A DNA stretch of 64,000 nucleotides from Roseburia_C sp031555935 (GCA_031555935.1 JAVBTX010000022.1:1-64000), one strand, 5' to 3'; counted from the first letter of the stretch, positions 25,524 to 35,452 are shown. Made by a program: numbers and translations. The notes: generated from the sequence alone by a model not told the origin.

Positions 25524-26900
25524 ATGAAGGTAAAAAAATGTTTGGCAGTATTAACAGCGATGACAATGGCAATGGGGATGCTAGCAGGTTGTGGAAATAA
25601 AGTTGAAAACAATAAGGCAGGAAATAACAGTGGGGATGTAAATACGCAGCAGGCAGCAGATGATACTAAGCAGGCAAATTCAGAGACAGATGTAGATTTA
25701 GCCGGAACAAAGATTTCACTTTTGAATAGTAAAGGCGAGATACAAGAAGCATTGGAAGAGATGGCGATTGCATTTGGTGAGGATACTGGAATTGAATTAG
25801 AGATTATGGCTTGTGGAGCCGGCGAATCTCCATATACCAAAATCACCAGTGCCTACAACTCTGGCAGCGCACCAACAATGGCAATGCTTGACACTACTGA
25901 TATTGTATCACTGGCACAGGAATACGCGTTGGTATTATCTGATGAAAAATGGGTCAGCGAATGTTCCAATCAGATTACCAAAGTAGTTGAAAAAGTATAC
26001 AGCTTTCCGTTCTGTATTGAAGGAAGAGGACTGATTTACAACAAAACAGCAATTGAGGAAACATTGGGTGAGGACTTCGATCCATCCACGATTAATTCCT
26101 ATGATGCATTAAAGGCCTTACTAGAAGAATTAAGAGCAGCAGGCATGGAGAATCCAGTCGTTATTTCCAAAGAAGACTGGTCACTAGGAGCACATCAGCT
26201 TGGTTTTATCTATGATGCATATGATGGTACAACAGAAGGAAGTACGGAATTGTTGAGCCAGTTAAAAGAAGGTACACAGACAGTAGCAGAATATAATCGT
26301 TTTAACGAGTTTATGGATACCTTTGATTTACTGTTAGAGTACAACATCAATGGTGCTGACCCATTGGGCGCATTATATGAGCAGGACCCGATTTTCCTCG
26401 TCGACAAAGAAGCTGCAATCTGGGCAAATGGCAGTTGGGCTTGGCCAAACCTTGCCGAAGCAGGAGCTGAAACAGGTGATGAGTACGGATTTTTACCGAT
26501 GATAATGGGAAATGACACAAGTGATTTTGCCAATACTAGCATTCAGGCGGCAGCCACCAAACAGGTTATGATTGATGCTGTACAAGCAAGTGAAAATGAA
26601 ATTGCAGCCGCAAAAGAGTTTTTAAATTGGCTGGTATACTCCGATAATGGACAGAAAATGCTAGTTCAGGATGTAGCTGTTATTCCAGCATGTACCAACA
26701 ATTCATATCAGACATTAGACCCGCTAGGCCAGGATATTCAGGCAAAGCTGACTTCTGGAAATACTTATTCCTCCAGTTTCATTGCACCATCCGATCATTG
26801 GAGCGTAGTTGGGGCTTATATGCAGAAATATACGGCTGGACAGTGTAACAGAGAGGAATTAGCACAAGATATTACGAGCTACTGGACTTCACAGAATTAA
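25524..26900 (+). CDS. Sugar ABC transporter substrate-binding lipoprotein
   Basis: The 458-residue protein has a lipoprotein signal peptide ending in the lipobox MLAGC with lipidated Cys23. A flexible N/D/Q-rich linker follows, then a family-1 extracellular solute-binding domain. It is anchored outside the membrane and delivers sugar to the two permeases encoded next. The enzymes in the operon point to sucrose or short fructo-oligosaccharides, which is inference. GGAGG lies 9 bases before the ATG. No ATPase gene is in the operon, so a shared MsmX-type ATPase encoded elsewhere is likely needed. Confidence 0.9.
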   Translation: MKVKKCLAVLTAMTMAMGMLAGCGNKVENNKAGNNSGDVNTQQAADDTKQANSETDVDLAGTKISLLNSKGEIQEALEEMAIAFGEDTGIELEIMACGAGESPYTKITSAYNSGSAPTMAMLDTTDIVSLAQEYALVLSDEKWVSECSNQITKVVEKVYSFPFCIEGRGLIYNKTAIEETLGEDFDPSTINSYDALKALLEELRAAGMENPVVISKEDWSLGAHQLGFIYDAYDGTTEGSTELLSQLKEGTQTVAEYNRFNEFMDTFDLLLEYNINGADPLGALYEQDPIFLVDKEAAIWANGSWAWPNLAEAGAETGDEYGFLPMIMGNDTSDFANTSIQAAATKQVMIDAVQASENEIAAAKEFLNWLVYSDNGQKMLVQDVAVIPACTNNSYQTLDPLGQDIQAKLTSGNTYSSSFIAPSDHWSVVGAYMQKYTAGQCNREELAQDITSYWTSQN

Positions 26901-26940
26901 ACAAATGCCGTCATGGAAAAAACCTAGCGAAGAGGGGGAA

Positions 26941-27012
26941 CGGAGCTGGTTAAGGCTGGCTCCGAGCCTGTGCGGCAGTTTGATCGTGTGGAAAGCGGTT
27001 ACGTTGTAACCG
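26941..27012 (+). other. Intercistronic hairpins between binding protein and permease genes
   Basis: CGGAGC (26941-26946) pairs with GCTCCG (26959-26964). CGGTTAC (26996-27002) pairs with GTAACCG (27006-27012) around a 3-base loop. Neither has a T run. Such stems after a binding-protein gene commonly protect its mRNA or reduce read-through. Confidence 0.5.
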
Positions 27013-27036
27013 ATAGTATCGGAAAGGGTGAAAAGA

Positions 27037-27924
27037 ATGGGTACCAAGGGAAGAAAAGCGGGCGAAAAAATAAAGAATCTGTGTACGTTTGCACTGCCGG
27101 GTTGTCTGATATTTTTTGCAGTGGTCATCGTACCATTTATATATGGTTTTTATCTGACTCTGACAGACTGGGATGGGGTCAGTAAAGTGAAAAACGTGGT
27201 TGGCTTGTCTAACTACATCAAGGTATTTGCCGATTCAGCATTTTGGACATCAATGGGCTTAACGTTGAAATATGTTCTGCTATCAGTGATTCTGGTAAAT
27301 GCAGTTGCATTTTTGCTGGCATATGCCTTAACCAACGGGCTGAAAGGACAGAATTTCTTCCGGGCCGGATTTTTTACACCGAACTTAATCGGCGGCGTTG
27401 TACTGGGATTTATCTGGCAGTTTGTGTTTTCACGGGTCTTGGTAAATGTGGGACAGGAAACCGGCTGGGGAATCTTTTCCGGCTCTTGGCTGGCTGACCC
27501 GAATAAAGCATTTTTGTCACTGGTTATTGTAACGGTCTGGCAGTTGTCTGGATATATGATGCTAATCTATATCGCTGGTTTTACCGGATTGTCGACAGAT
27601 GTACTAGAAGCAGCAAGCATTGACGGGGCGACCGGATTTCAGAAATTAAAAAGTATTATCCTGCCACTGATGGTACCATCCTTTGTTATCTGCCTGTTCT
27701 TCACCTTATCCAGAGCATTCATGGTCTATGATGTAAACCTGACGCTGACTGGCGGTGAACCTTATGGAAGCACCAGACTGGTTGCAATGTATGTCTATGA
27801 TAAGGCATTTACATCAAGAAACTATGGCTTAGGCCAGGCCGAAGCATTGGTACTGTTTGCAATCGTAGCATGCATTAGTGGTTTGCAGATTTACTTAGGC
27901 AAGAAAAAGGAGGTAGAGGCATAA
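27037..27924 (+). CDS. Sugar ABC transporter permease (MalF-like)
   Basis: This inner-membrane permease half has 295 residues, about six hydrophobic segments and the ATPase-docking EAA loop EAASIDGATGFQKLKSIILP near residue 195. The start at 27037 is preferred because GGGTG lies just upstream; an in-frame GTG at 27028 is less likely. It pairs with the next permease, whose ATG overlaps its stop by one base. Confidence 0.9.
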   Translation: MGTKGRKAGEKIKNLCTFALPGCLIFFAVVIVPFIYGFYLTLTDWDGVSKVKNVVGLSNYIKVFADSAFWTSMGLTLKYVLLSVILVNAVAFLLAYALTNGLKGQNFFRAGFFTPNLIGGVVLGFIWQFVFSRVLVNVGQETGWGIFSGSWLADPNKAFLSLVIVTVWQLSGYMMLIYIAGFTGLSTDVLEAASIDGATGFQKLKSIILPLMVPSFVICLFFTLSRAFMVYDVNLTLTGGEPYGSTRLVAMYVYDKAFTSRNYGLGQAEALVLFAIVACISGLQIYLGKKKEVEA

Positions 27925-28784
27925 TGGAAAGAAGCATGACCGTTGGCGGAATAAAGAAAAAAATAATTGATACTGCTGGTTTGATCGTAGTTGCAGCTCT
28001 GTTTTTGCTCTATATGGTTCCATTTGTCTTGGTGCTGTTAAACTCCTTTAAAGCAAAGCGTGATATCATCAAGAATCCGTTTTCACTATTGGCAGCAAAA
28101 GGCTATACGATTGAAAACTATATCCGTGCCTTTGAAAAAATGAATTTCTTAAAAGCCTTTGGAAATTCACTGTTTATCACGGTATTAAGCACCTTTTTCG
28201 TCATCTTGTTTGCTTCGATGACAGCGTACTACTTTACCAGAACAAAAAATAAATTTTCCAATATCATGTTTGCTTTGATGGCGGCCTCGATGATTATTCC
28301 GTTTCAGGCAATTATGATTCCGCTGGTATCCATCTACGGCTCACGGCTACATTTGTTAAATCACAGAATGACGCTGGTATTTATGCATACCGGATTTGCT
28401 ATGAGTATGTCGGTTTTCATTTATCAGGGATTTATCAAGAGCGGAGTACCGATTTCCTTGGAGGAGGCAGCTTACCTTGATGGCTGTACCAAGCTGCAAA
28501 CCTTTTTTAAGGTGGTCTTTCCCCTGCTGAAGCCAACCACAGCGACGTTGGTAATCCTAAATGTGCTGGCCTTTTGGAATGATTACCTATTACCATCCTT
28601 GGTCCTTGGTAAGAAAGAATTATACACGCTGCCATTATCCACATACTTGTTTTATGGAACCTATTCTGCAGATTACGGTGTAATTATGGCGGCCTTGGTG
28701 CTGACAGTATCACCGATATTGGTACTCTATCTGTTTTTGCAGAAGCAGATTATCAATGGCGTAGTGGCTGGAGCAGTAAAATAA
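27924..28784 (+). CDS. Sugar ABC transporter permease (MalG-like)
   Basis: The second permease half has 286 residues. It has the MalG-type start with a hydrophobic helix at about 17-38, then LLNSFKAKRDIIKNPFSL, and the docking loop EEAAYLDGCTKLQTFFKVVFP near residue 185. AAGGAGG lies at the end of the preceding gene. It completes the importer whose substrate is probably sucrose or a related fructoside. Confidence 0.9.
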   Translation: MERSMTVGGIKKKIIDTAGLIVVAALFLLYMVPFVLVLLNSFKAKRDIIKNPFSLLAAKGYTIENYIRAFEKMNFLKAFGNSLFITVLSTFFVILFASMTAYYFTRTKNKFSNIMFALMAASMIIPFQAIMIPLVSIYGSRLHLLNHRMTLVFMHTGFAMSMSVFIYQGFIKSGVPISLEEAAYLDGCTKLQTFFKVVFPLLKPTTATLVILNVLAFWNDYLLPSLVLGKKELYTLPLSTYLFYGTYSADYGVIMAALVLTVSPILVLYLFLQKQIINGVVAGAVK

Positions 28785-28790
28785 ATATGG

Positions 28791-28805
28791 TGTGCCGAAG
28801 GCACA
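28791..28805 (+). other. Small intercistronic hairpin before the phosphorylase gene
   Basis: TGTGCC and GGCACA form a 6-pair stem with a 3-base GAA loop between the permease and sucrose phosphorylase genes. There is no T run, so it is more likely an mRNA processing or stability element than a terminator. Confidence 0.4.
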
Positions 28806-28820
28806 TGGATAGGAGCTAAC

Positions 28821-30263
28821 ATGAAAAAAATTGAAAACAAATGTATGCTGATTACTTATCCTGATTCACTGGGAAGTGATTTAAAGGATTTGGAATCTGT
28901 CATGGATAAGTATTTTAAGCATGCAGTTGCAGGAATACATATCTTGCCTTTTTTTCCATCCTCTGGTGACCGGGGGTTTGCACCAATGGATTATCATCAG
29001 GTCGATGCAGCCTTTGGTGATTGGTCGGATGTGGAACGAATAGCGGAGAATTATTATCTGATGTTTGACTATATGATTAATCATATCTCCGCCCAGAGTG
29101 AATACTATCAGGATTTTCTGGCAAAAAAGGATGAATCCATTTATCATGACCTATTTATCCGCTACAAGGATTTTTGGGAAAATGGTGAACCAAACGAAGC
29201 TGAGGTTGATGCTATCTATAAAAGAAAACCGCGGGCCCCATATGCCGAAGCACATTTTGCAGACGGAACAATGGAAAAGGTATGGTGTACCTTTGACGAG
29301 GAGCAGATTGATATCAACTGTGATTCAAAAACCGCCAAGAACTTTATCCGCAGTAATTTGGAAGACCTCTGCGGTCACGGCGCGGGATTAATTCGTCTGG
29401 ATGCTTTTGCTTATGCCACCAAAAAAGCGGGAAGCAGTTGTTTCTTCGAAGAACCGGCAGTCTGGGAGTTGCTCAGAGAATGTGAGGAAATCGTCAGCAC
29501 CCATCAGGTTGAATTGTTGCCGGAAATCCACGAGCATTATACGATTCAGCAAAAAATTGCCGCCAAGAATTATTATGTATATGACTTCGCACTGCCAATG
29601 CTGCTCTTAAATGCCATTTACTATGGACAAACCAAGTATCTTAAGAACTGGTTGGAAATCTGTCCCAGGAAACAGTTTACGACCTTGGATACCCACGATG
29701 GCATTGGGGTTGTTGATATCAAAGATTTGCTGCCGGATGAAGAAATCGAACGCACCAAGGAAGATATTTTCCGCTATGGTGCCAATGTAAAAAAAGTCTA
29801 TAATACCGCTGCCTATCAGAATCTGGATATCTATCAGGTCAACTGCACCTACTATTCAGCACTGGGTGATGAGGATGCGGCTTACCTATTGGCACGGGCA
29901 GTACAGTTTTTTGCACCGGGAATCCCGCAGATATATTATGTCGGATTGCTGGCTGGGAAAAATGATTTGCAATTATTGGAGGAAACAAAGGTTGGCAGAA
30001 ACATCAACCGCCATTATTATTCGCTTGCTGAAATTGAAACGGAAGTACAGCGGCCCGTGGTTCAAACGCTGCTTCGTCTGATGGAATTTCGCAATACACA
30101 CCCCGCATTTGATGGCACCTTTGCAATGGAAGTCAGTGGCGAACATGAGCTGCATATCGTTAGAACCTGCGGTGAACATCGGGCCGAATTAAGAGCCGAT
30201 TTTGTGACTCGGGAAATACAAATAAAGTATACCTTAGATGGAGCTTGGCAAACATGGGAGTAA
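28821..30263 (+). CDS. Sucrose phosphorylase (GH13)
   Basis: Sucrose phosphorylase splits sucrose with phosphate into glucose 1-phosphate and fructose, saving ATP. The 480-residue protein has the compact GH13_18 form and all catalytic residues: nucleophile Asp194 in IRLDAFAY, acid/base Glu235 in LLPEIHEHY, and the stabilising Asp293 in LDTHDGIGVVD. The subfamily's NCTYYSAL stretch is also present. It could be a sucrose 6-phosphate phosphorylase; the ABC importer (not a PTS) favours free sucrose. The next gene overlaps its end. Confidence 0.92.
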   Translation: MKKIENKCMLITYPDSLGSDLKDLESVMDKYFKHAVAGIHILPFFPSSGDRGFAPMDYHQVDAAFGDWSDVERIAENYYLMFDYMINHISAQSEYYQDFLAKKDESIYHDLFIRYKDFWENGEPNEAEVDAIYKRKPRAPYAEAHFADGTMEKVWCTFDEEQIDINCDSKTAKNFIRSNLEDLCGHGAGLIRLDAFAYATKKAGSSCFFEEPAVWELLRECEEIVSTHQVELLPEIHEHYTIQQKIAAKNYYVYDFALPMLLLNAIYYGQTKYLKNWLEICPRKQFTTLDTHDGIGVVDIKDLLPDEEIERTKEDIFRYGANVKKVYNTAAYQNLDIYQVNCTYYSALGDEDAAYLLARAVQFFAPGIPQIYYVGLLAGKNDLQLLEETKVGRNINRHYYSLAEIETEVQRPVVQTLLRLMEFRNTHPAFDGTFAMEVSGEHELHIVRTCGEHRAELRADFVTREIQIKYTLDGAWQTWE

Positions 30264-31861
30264 AAAGCGATGGACAAAAAATCTGTATTTCAGCAGAATA
30301 TCTGTATCTGCCAATCAAAGTAGAGCAGGAAACAAAACTGTTAGAAATTTATTTAGATCAAGGCAGTGGGGAAGAACAAAAAATCACTGAGTTTTTAGTT
30401 CCGGTGGCAATGAATACAGACACCGATATTTCCTACGATTATTTTGCCCGTTTTCCGGTAAAGCAATTTACCGATAAAACCTTAATCCTTAAGGGCGATT
30501 TTCCGGCGGCATTTTGGGATGCAATCACAGTGGCAAAGCCGCTTGAGCCAGCGCCGTCGGAGCGCCCGACCCTTCATTTTACAGCGACAGCGGGGTGGCT
30601 CAATGACCCGAATGGACTAGTCTGTCAAGATGGTGTCTATCATCTGTATTTTCAGTACAATCCATTTGATACGGTCTGGAATAATATGAGCTGGGGACAC
30701 GCAGTTAGTACCGATTTACTGCATTGGGAGCAAAAAGATACAGTGATGTTTCCAGATGAGCATGGAACCATTTTTTCCGGCAGTGCCATCACAAATGAAC
30801 GAAGCTGTCTGAATCTGCCGCCGGAGGCATTGATATATTTCTATACAGCAGCAGGTGATGGTTCACCGATGAGCAAGGAAAAACCGTTTACCCAGCGGTT
30901 GGCGTACAGCATTGATAACGGAGCAAGTCTGGTCAAGACAGACCTTGGTGTGTTACAGACGAACTGCTTAGATAGCCGTGACCCAAAGGTGTTTTGGCAT
31001 GAAGAAAGCAGCGCCTATATTATGGTGCTGTGGCTGGAAAAAAATGATTTTGGAATCTATCGTTCGACGAACTTGGAAGCGTGGTCGATGACCCAAACCC
31101 TGACCTTGGATGGGGCTTGGGAGTGTCCGGATTTAATCAAATTACCGGATGACGAATGGCTCTTTTGGAGTGCTGATGGTTACTATTTCTGGGGTGAATT
31201 TGACGGGTATACCTTCACGACCGATGGTGTCCGCCACCATGCCTACATGAATACCGTACCTTACGCAGCACAGACCTACGCGCCAATCCGTGGCATTGCG
31301 CATACTGATGCAGGACAGAGCAACGCGGCCCAATTTAACGAAGTCAGATACAGAATTATCTCCGTACCGTGGCTACGAATTTCAAATCAGGGACGGTTGA
31401 ATACTGGAGCAATGGGAATACCAAGAGAATTGTCGGTAAGAATTCATAATGGTCAAAAAAAGTTGGCTCAGCATTTGGTGCAAGAGCTGCACCAGCAAAA
31501 GCAGAAACTAGATTGTAATCGTTACATTGAGGATAGTAGATTCACCTATTCAGTCAACGAATCATCCACCGTGATGTTGCAAACCAAAAGAGAGCAGGGA
31601 ACCACCGATGTGATGCAATGGCAGATTCTTGGAACCCCTGTAAGTTATCAGCCAGATAACGGATTGTTTCAGGTGGGAGCCGAGACGATGCAGCTAAACA
31701 AAGGAATCTGTGATTTTGAATTTGTAATCGACGACAACATCTTTGAAGTTATGGCAGATTATGGTACAATAACAGGAGCATTTGCATTAACGAGGACAAC
31801 ATCTGATTTGGTGGTTGAAGCTACAACGATTGCCGAAATTCAGTTATTTCTCATCAAATAA
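30254..31861 (+). CDS. GH32 beta-fructofuranosidase
   Basis: This enzyme hydrolyses terminal fructose from sucrose or fructo-oligosaccharides. The 535-residue protein has an N-terminal extension of about 105 residues, then the five-blade propeller with nucleophile Asp118 in WLNDPNG, Asp243 in SRDPK and acid/base Glu290 in WECPDL. A beta-sandwich follows. No signal peptide is present, so it acts inside the cell. The ATG at 30254 lies inside the end of the phosphorylase gene. Having both a phosphorylase and a hydrolase suggests that longer fructosides are also used. Confidence 0.88.
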   Translation: MGVKSDGQKICISAEYLYLPIKVEQETKLLEIYLDQGSGEEQKITEFLVPVAMNTDTDISYDYFARFPVKQFTDKTLILKGDFPAAFWDAITVAKPLEPAPSERPTLHFTATAGWLNDPNGLVCQDGVYHLYFQYNPFDTVWNNMSWGHAVSTDLLHWEQKDTVMFPDEHGTIFSGSAITNERSCLNLPPEALIYFYTAAGDGSPMSKEKPFTQRLAYSIDNGASLVKTDLGVLQTNCLDSRDPKVFWHEESSAYIMVLWLEKNDFGIYRSTNLEAWSMTQTLTLDGAWECPDLIKLPDDEWLFWSADGYYFWGEFDGYTFTTDGVRHHAYMNTVPYAAQTYAPIRGIAHTDAGQSNAAQFNEVRYRIISVPWLRISNQGRLNTGAMGIPRELSVRIHNGQKKLAQHLVQELHQQKQKLDCNRYIEDSRFTYSVNESSTVMLQTKREQGTTDVMQWQILGTPVSYQPDNGLFQVGAETMQLNKGICDFEFVIDDNIFEVMADYGTITGAFALTRTTSDLVVEATTIAEIQLFLIK

Positions 31862-31893
31862 AAAGTGGGAGTATCAATGAGCGGAGGGAAGAA

Positions 31894-32871
31894 ATGGCAA
31901 CATTAAAAGACGTGGCAAAAGAAACCGGACTAACCGTCAGCACCGTATCTCGCGTGCTGAATAATCGTGGGTATATCAGTGAGGAAACGAGACAACGAGT
32001 CTATTCGGCAATGAAAAAACTCAACTATCAACCGAATGAAGTGGCGCGCTCGCTTTCGAAACAGACGACCAATACCATCGGCGTTATTGTGCCGCATATC
32101 AGACACCCATATTTTGCAGAATTAATCAGCAATCTGGAAAATGAGGCATACCAGCGTCAGTATAAAATACTATTATTCAACTCGCAGGAGAAAAACGAAC
32201 GAGAGTGGGAATATCTGGAAATGTGTTCCAGTAACCGAGTGGCGGGAATTATTCTGTGCAGCGGAACCGTCGGGGTTGAAGAGTTTCAGGGATTGAATGT
32301 ACCGCTGATTACGATTGAACGGAATCTGGAAAATGGTACAGCAGCGGTGGAATGTGATAACTATCAAGGAGGAATGTTAGCCGCAAAGCATTTGATTGAA
32401 AAGGGCTGTCAGCACTTGATTCATTTTAGTGGTGTGCGCGAAACGGCGATGCCAGCCGATGCCAGAGCGCTCGGCTTTCGCAAAGTCTGTGAGGATGGGG
32501 GCATAGATTTTAAAGATATGGCAACCTCTGCAGCGCAATATAATCATCTCGAATATCACGAAGCAATTGAGCTGGTATTACGGGAGAACCCGGAAACCGA
32601 CGGCATCTTTGCCAGCAGTGATTTCATTGCCGCACAGATATTGCAGGTTTGCTATCGAATGAAGATACGGGTACCGGAGCAAATAAAAATCGTCGGTTTT
32701 GACGATGTCAATATTGCCTCGCTGACCACTCCGCAGATAACGACCATTCATCAGCCAATCAAGGAAATGGCCAAAATATCGGTAGAGCTTTTAATTGATG
32801 CGCAGGCAGGAAATATCGTGCCGAGCCGGACGATGCTGCCGGTTTCATTGGTAGTTCGGGAGACAACGTAA
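31894..32871 (+). CDS. LacI family transcriptional regulator
   Basis: The 325-residue repressor has the N-terminal helix-turn-helix and hinge (MATLKDVAKETGLTVSTVSR, then NYQPNEVARSLS) and a periplasmic-binding-protein-like effector domain. GGAGGGAAGAA precedes the ATG. Lying inside the operon between the fructosidase and fructokinase genes, it most likely controls the operon through the palindromes at 25262 and 25393, responding to a sugar or sugar phosphate. This would be autoregulation. Confidence 0.92.
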   Translation: MATLKDVAKETGLTVSTVSRVLNNRGYISEETRQRVYSAMKKLNYQPNEVARSLSKQTTNTIGVIVPHIRHPYFAELISNLENEAYQRQYKILLFNSQEKNEREWEYLEMCSSNRVAGIILCSGTVGVEEFQGLNVPLITIERNLENGTAAVECDNYQGGMLAAKHLIEKGCQHLIHFSGVRETAMPADARALGFRKVCEDGGIDFKDMATSAAQYNHLEYHEAIELVLRENPETDGIFASSDFIAAQILQVCYRMKIRVPEQIKIVGFDDVNIASLTTPQITTIHQPIKEMAKISVELLIDAQAGNIVPSRTMLPVSLVVRETT

Positions 32872-32887
32872 CCATGAGGAGGGTGAA

Positions 32888-33856
32888 ATGGAAAAAATAT
32901 ATGATGTAGTAGCTTTGGGAGAGCTGCTAATTGATTTTACTGATAGCGGCAGCAGCAGTCAGGGGAATCCAATGTTCGAGGCCAATCCGGGCGGTGCTCC
33001 CGGCAATGTGCTGGCAATGTTAAGTAAGCTGGGGCGACACACTGCCTTTATCGGTAAAGTTGGTGATGACATCTTCGGCCATCAGTTGAAAGCGGTTTTG
33101 ACAGAGGCGGGATTAGATACAAGAAATCTGGTGATGACTGCTGATGTGCGGACCACGTTGGCATTTGTCAAGAATACAGCGGCGGGAGAGCGAGAGTTTT
33201 CTTTTTACCGAAATCCCGGTGCAGACATGATGCTGAACCAATCGGAGGTGGATGAAGAGCTGCTGGGGGCGGCAAAGATATTTCACTTTGGTACCTTGTC
33301 AATGACCCATGAAGAAGTACGGACGGCAACGATGTATGCAGTCCGCACGGCAAAGGAGCATGGGGCGTTACTATCGTTTGACCCGAATATCAGAGAATCG
33401 CTGTGGGAGTCTTTAGCGGATGCCAGAGAACAGATGGAAGCAGGACTTAAATTGTGCGATATCTTAAAGATATCAGATAACGAAATCCAATGGTTTACCG
33501 GTGAAGAAGACTACGCAAAAGGCGTTCAACGATTGCAGGAGCAGTATCACATTCCATTGATTTTATTATCCTTAGGAAAAGATGGCAGCCGCGCCTATTA
33601 TCAGGATATTTGTGTGGAAGCGGCGGCGTTCATTCAGGAACAGACCATCGAGACTACCGGAGCCGGTGATACCTTCTTCGGAAGCTGCCTAAACTTCATC
33701 TTAGAATATGGCTTAGCTAATCTGACGACTGAAATCTTACAAGAAATGCTGACCTTTGCAAATGCAGCAGCCTCAATCATCACAACCCGTAAGGGAGCGC
33801 TTCGGGTGATGCCTGAGCGAACAGAAATTGAACAGCTGGTAACTTGCGGCTTGTAA
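32888..33856 (+). CDS. scrK: Fructokinase, PfkB family
   Basis: The kinase phosphorylates fructose released by the two sucrose-splitting enzymes, giving fructose 6-phosphate. The 322-residue PfkB protein has the N-terminal GELLIDF strand, the substrate segment NPGGAPGNV and the C-terminal signature TGAGDTFFGSCL with the catalytic base Asp261. GAGGAGGG stands before the ATG. It is the last gene of the sucrose operon. Fructose is the most likely substrate from context, but other keto-sugars cannot be ruled out. Confidence 0.87.
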   Translation: MEKIYDVVALGELLIDFTDSGSSSQGNPMFEANPGGAPGNVLAMLSKLGRHTAFIGKVGDDIFGHQLKAVLTEAGLDTRNLVMTADVRTTLAFVKNTAAGEREFSFYRNPGADMMLNQSEVDEELLGAAKIFHFGTLSMTHEEVRTATMYAVRTAKEHGALLSFDPNIRESLWESLADAREQMEAGLKLCDILKISDNEIQWFTGEEDYAKGVQRLQEQYHIPLILLSLGKDGSRAYYQDICVEAAAFIQEQTIETTGAGDTFFGSCLNFILEYGLANLTTEILQEMLTFANAAASIITTRKGALRVMPERTEIEQLVTCGL

Positions 33857-33925
33857 TCTCAAAATTAATATGCTAGATTATTATAAGGAAAGTCTAAGAT
33901 AGCAGAGAAAGTGAGATATACAACG

Positions 33926-35383
33926 ATGAGTAAAGTAAGAACAAGATTTGCGCCAAGCCCGACGGGAAGAATGCATGTCGGCAACCTTCGGACTGCATTA
34001 TATGCCTATTTAATTGCCAAGCACGAAGGCGGCGATTTTATATTGAGAATTGAAGACACCGACCAGGAACGCTATGTGGAAGGCGCAGTAGAAATTATCT
34101 ACCGGACCTTGGCAAAGACCGGACTGTTACATGATGAAGGACCGGACAAGGATGGCGGCGTTGGTCCGTATGTGCAGAGTGAACGGCAGACGCAGGGAAT
34201 CTATTTAGAATATGCAAAACAGCTTGTTGAAAAAGGCGAGGCTTATTATTGTTTCTGTGATAAAGAACGTTTGGAAGGACTGCGTCAGGAAGTGGCGGGC
34301 AAGGAAATCGTAACCTATGATAAACATTGTCTTGGTCTGGGGGGAGAAGAAGTTGCTGAAAAATTGGCAGCAGGTGTACCATATGTTATTCGCCAGAACA
34401 ATCCAACAACCGGAACGACAACCTTCTGTGACGAGATTTATGGTGATATTACTGTTGATAATGCAGAATTAGATGATATGATATTAATCAAATCTGATGG
34501 CTACCCAACTTATAATTTTGCCAACGTTGTGGACGACCATCTGATGGGCATCACCCATGTTGTGCGGGGAAATGAATACTTATCCTCTTCCCCAAAATAC
34601 AATCGCTTATATGAAGCATTTGGCTGGGAAGTACCAGTTTATGTTCACTGTCCATTGATTACTAATGAGGAGCATCAGAAATTAAGCAAGCGCAGTGGTC
34701 ATTCTTCTTATGAGGATTTGGTTGAGCAGGGCTTTTTGACCGAGACGATTGTGAATTTTGTTTCATTATTAGGCTGGAGTCCAGCGGACAATCAGGAGAT
34801 ATTTACCCTGGCAGAGTTAGTCGAAGTGTTTGACTATCATCATATGAGCAAATCACCAGCCGTTTTTGACTACACCAAGTTAAAATGGATGAATGGTGAG
34901 TATATCAAAGCGATGGATTTTGATGTATTCTATGAAATCGCCAAGCCTCATATCAAAGAAGTGGTAACCGCAGATTATGATTTGAAGAAAATTGCTGAAA
35001 TGGTTAAGACCAGAATTGAACTTTTCCCGGATATTGCCGAGCATATCGACTTTTTTGAAGCGGTACCAGAGTATGACAGTGCGATGTATGTGCATAAGAA
35101 AATGAAAACCAACCAAGAGTCATCGCTCGAAGTCTTGCAGGAGATTTTGCCAGTGCTTGAATCTCATGACGATTATACCAATGATGCCTTGTATCAGGTA
35201 CTTTCAGGTTTTGTACAGGAAAAAGGGTATAAAAATGGATACGTATTATGGCCAATTCGAACCGCTGTATCTGGCAAGCAGATGACGCCGGGGGGGGCGA
35301 CCGAGATTATGGAAATCCTTGGCAAAACAGAATCGATAAAGAGAATTAAAAATGCAATTGAAAAATTGAGCGAAAACAAGTAA
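33926..35383 (+). CDS. gltX: Glutamyl-tRNA synthetase
   Basis: GltX charges tRNA(Glu), and in many Firmicutes also tRNA(Gln), with glutamate. The 485-residue class I enzyme has the HIGH-type segment FAPSPTGRMHVGN near residue 8 and the KMSKS-type segment KLSKRSG near residue 252. The start at 33926 fits the family; an in-frame GTG at 33911 also exists and the ribosome binding site is weak. No T-box or other leader is visible in the short gap after the sucrose operon. A terminator follows. Confidence 0.94.
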   Translation: MSKVRTRFAPSPTGRMHVGNLRTALYAYLIAKHEGGDFILRIEDTDQERYVEGAVEIIYRTLAKTGLLHDEGPDKDGGVGPYVQSERQTQGIYLEYAKQLVEKGEAYYCFCDKERLEGLRQEVAGKEIVTYDKHCLGLGGEEVAEKLAAGVPYVIRQNNPTTGTTTFCDEIYGDITVDNAELDDMILIKSDGYPTYNFANVVDDHLMGITHVVRGNEYLSSSPKYNRLYEAFGWEVPVYVHCPLITNEEHQKLSKRSGHSSYEDLVEQGFLTETIVNFVSLLGWSPADNQEIFTLAELVEVFDYHHMSKSPAVFDYTKLKWMNGEYIKAMDFDVFYEIAKPHIKEVVTADYDLKKIAEMVKTRIELFPDIAEHIDFFEAVPEYDSAMYVHKKMKTNQESSLEVLQEILPVLESHDDYTNDALYQVLSGFVQEKGYKNGYVLWPIRTAVSGKQMTPGGATEIMEILGKTESIKRIKNAIEKLSENK

Positions 35384-35389
35384 GATAAG

Positions 35390-35424
35390 AGGTGCAGAAC
35401 ACAATATGGTGTCTGCACCTTTTC
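35390..35424 (+). terminator. Terminator after gltX
   Basis: AGGTGCAGA at 35390-35398 pairs perfectly with TCTGCACCT at 35412-35420, extended by an ACAC/GTG inner stem, and is followed by TTTTC. Confidence 0.85.
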
Positions 35425-35452
35425 TGAAAACATAAATAACACAGGAGGAGAT

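Noticed and set aside
29098..29610. Second plus-strand frames inside the sucrose phosphorylase gene
   Set aside because: Unlike the nested frame in the methyltransferase gene, these products show no family-like pattern and no start signal.
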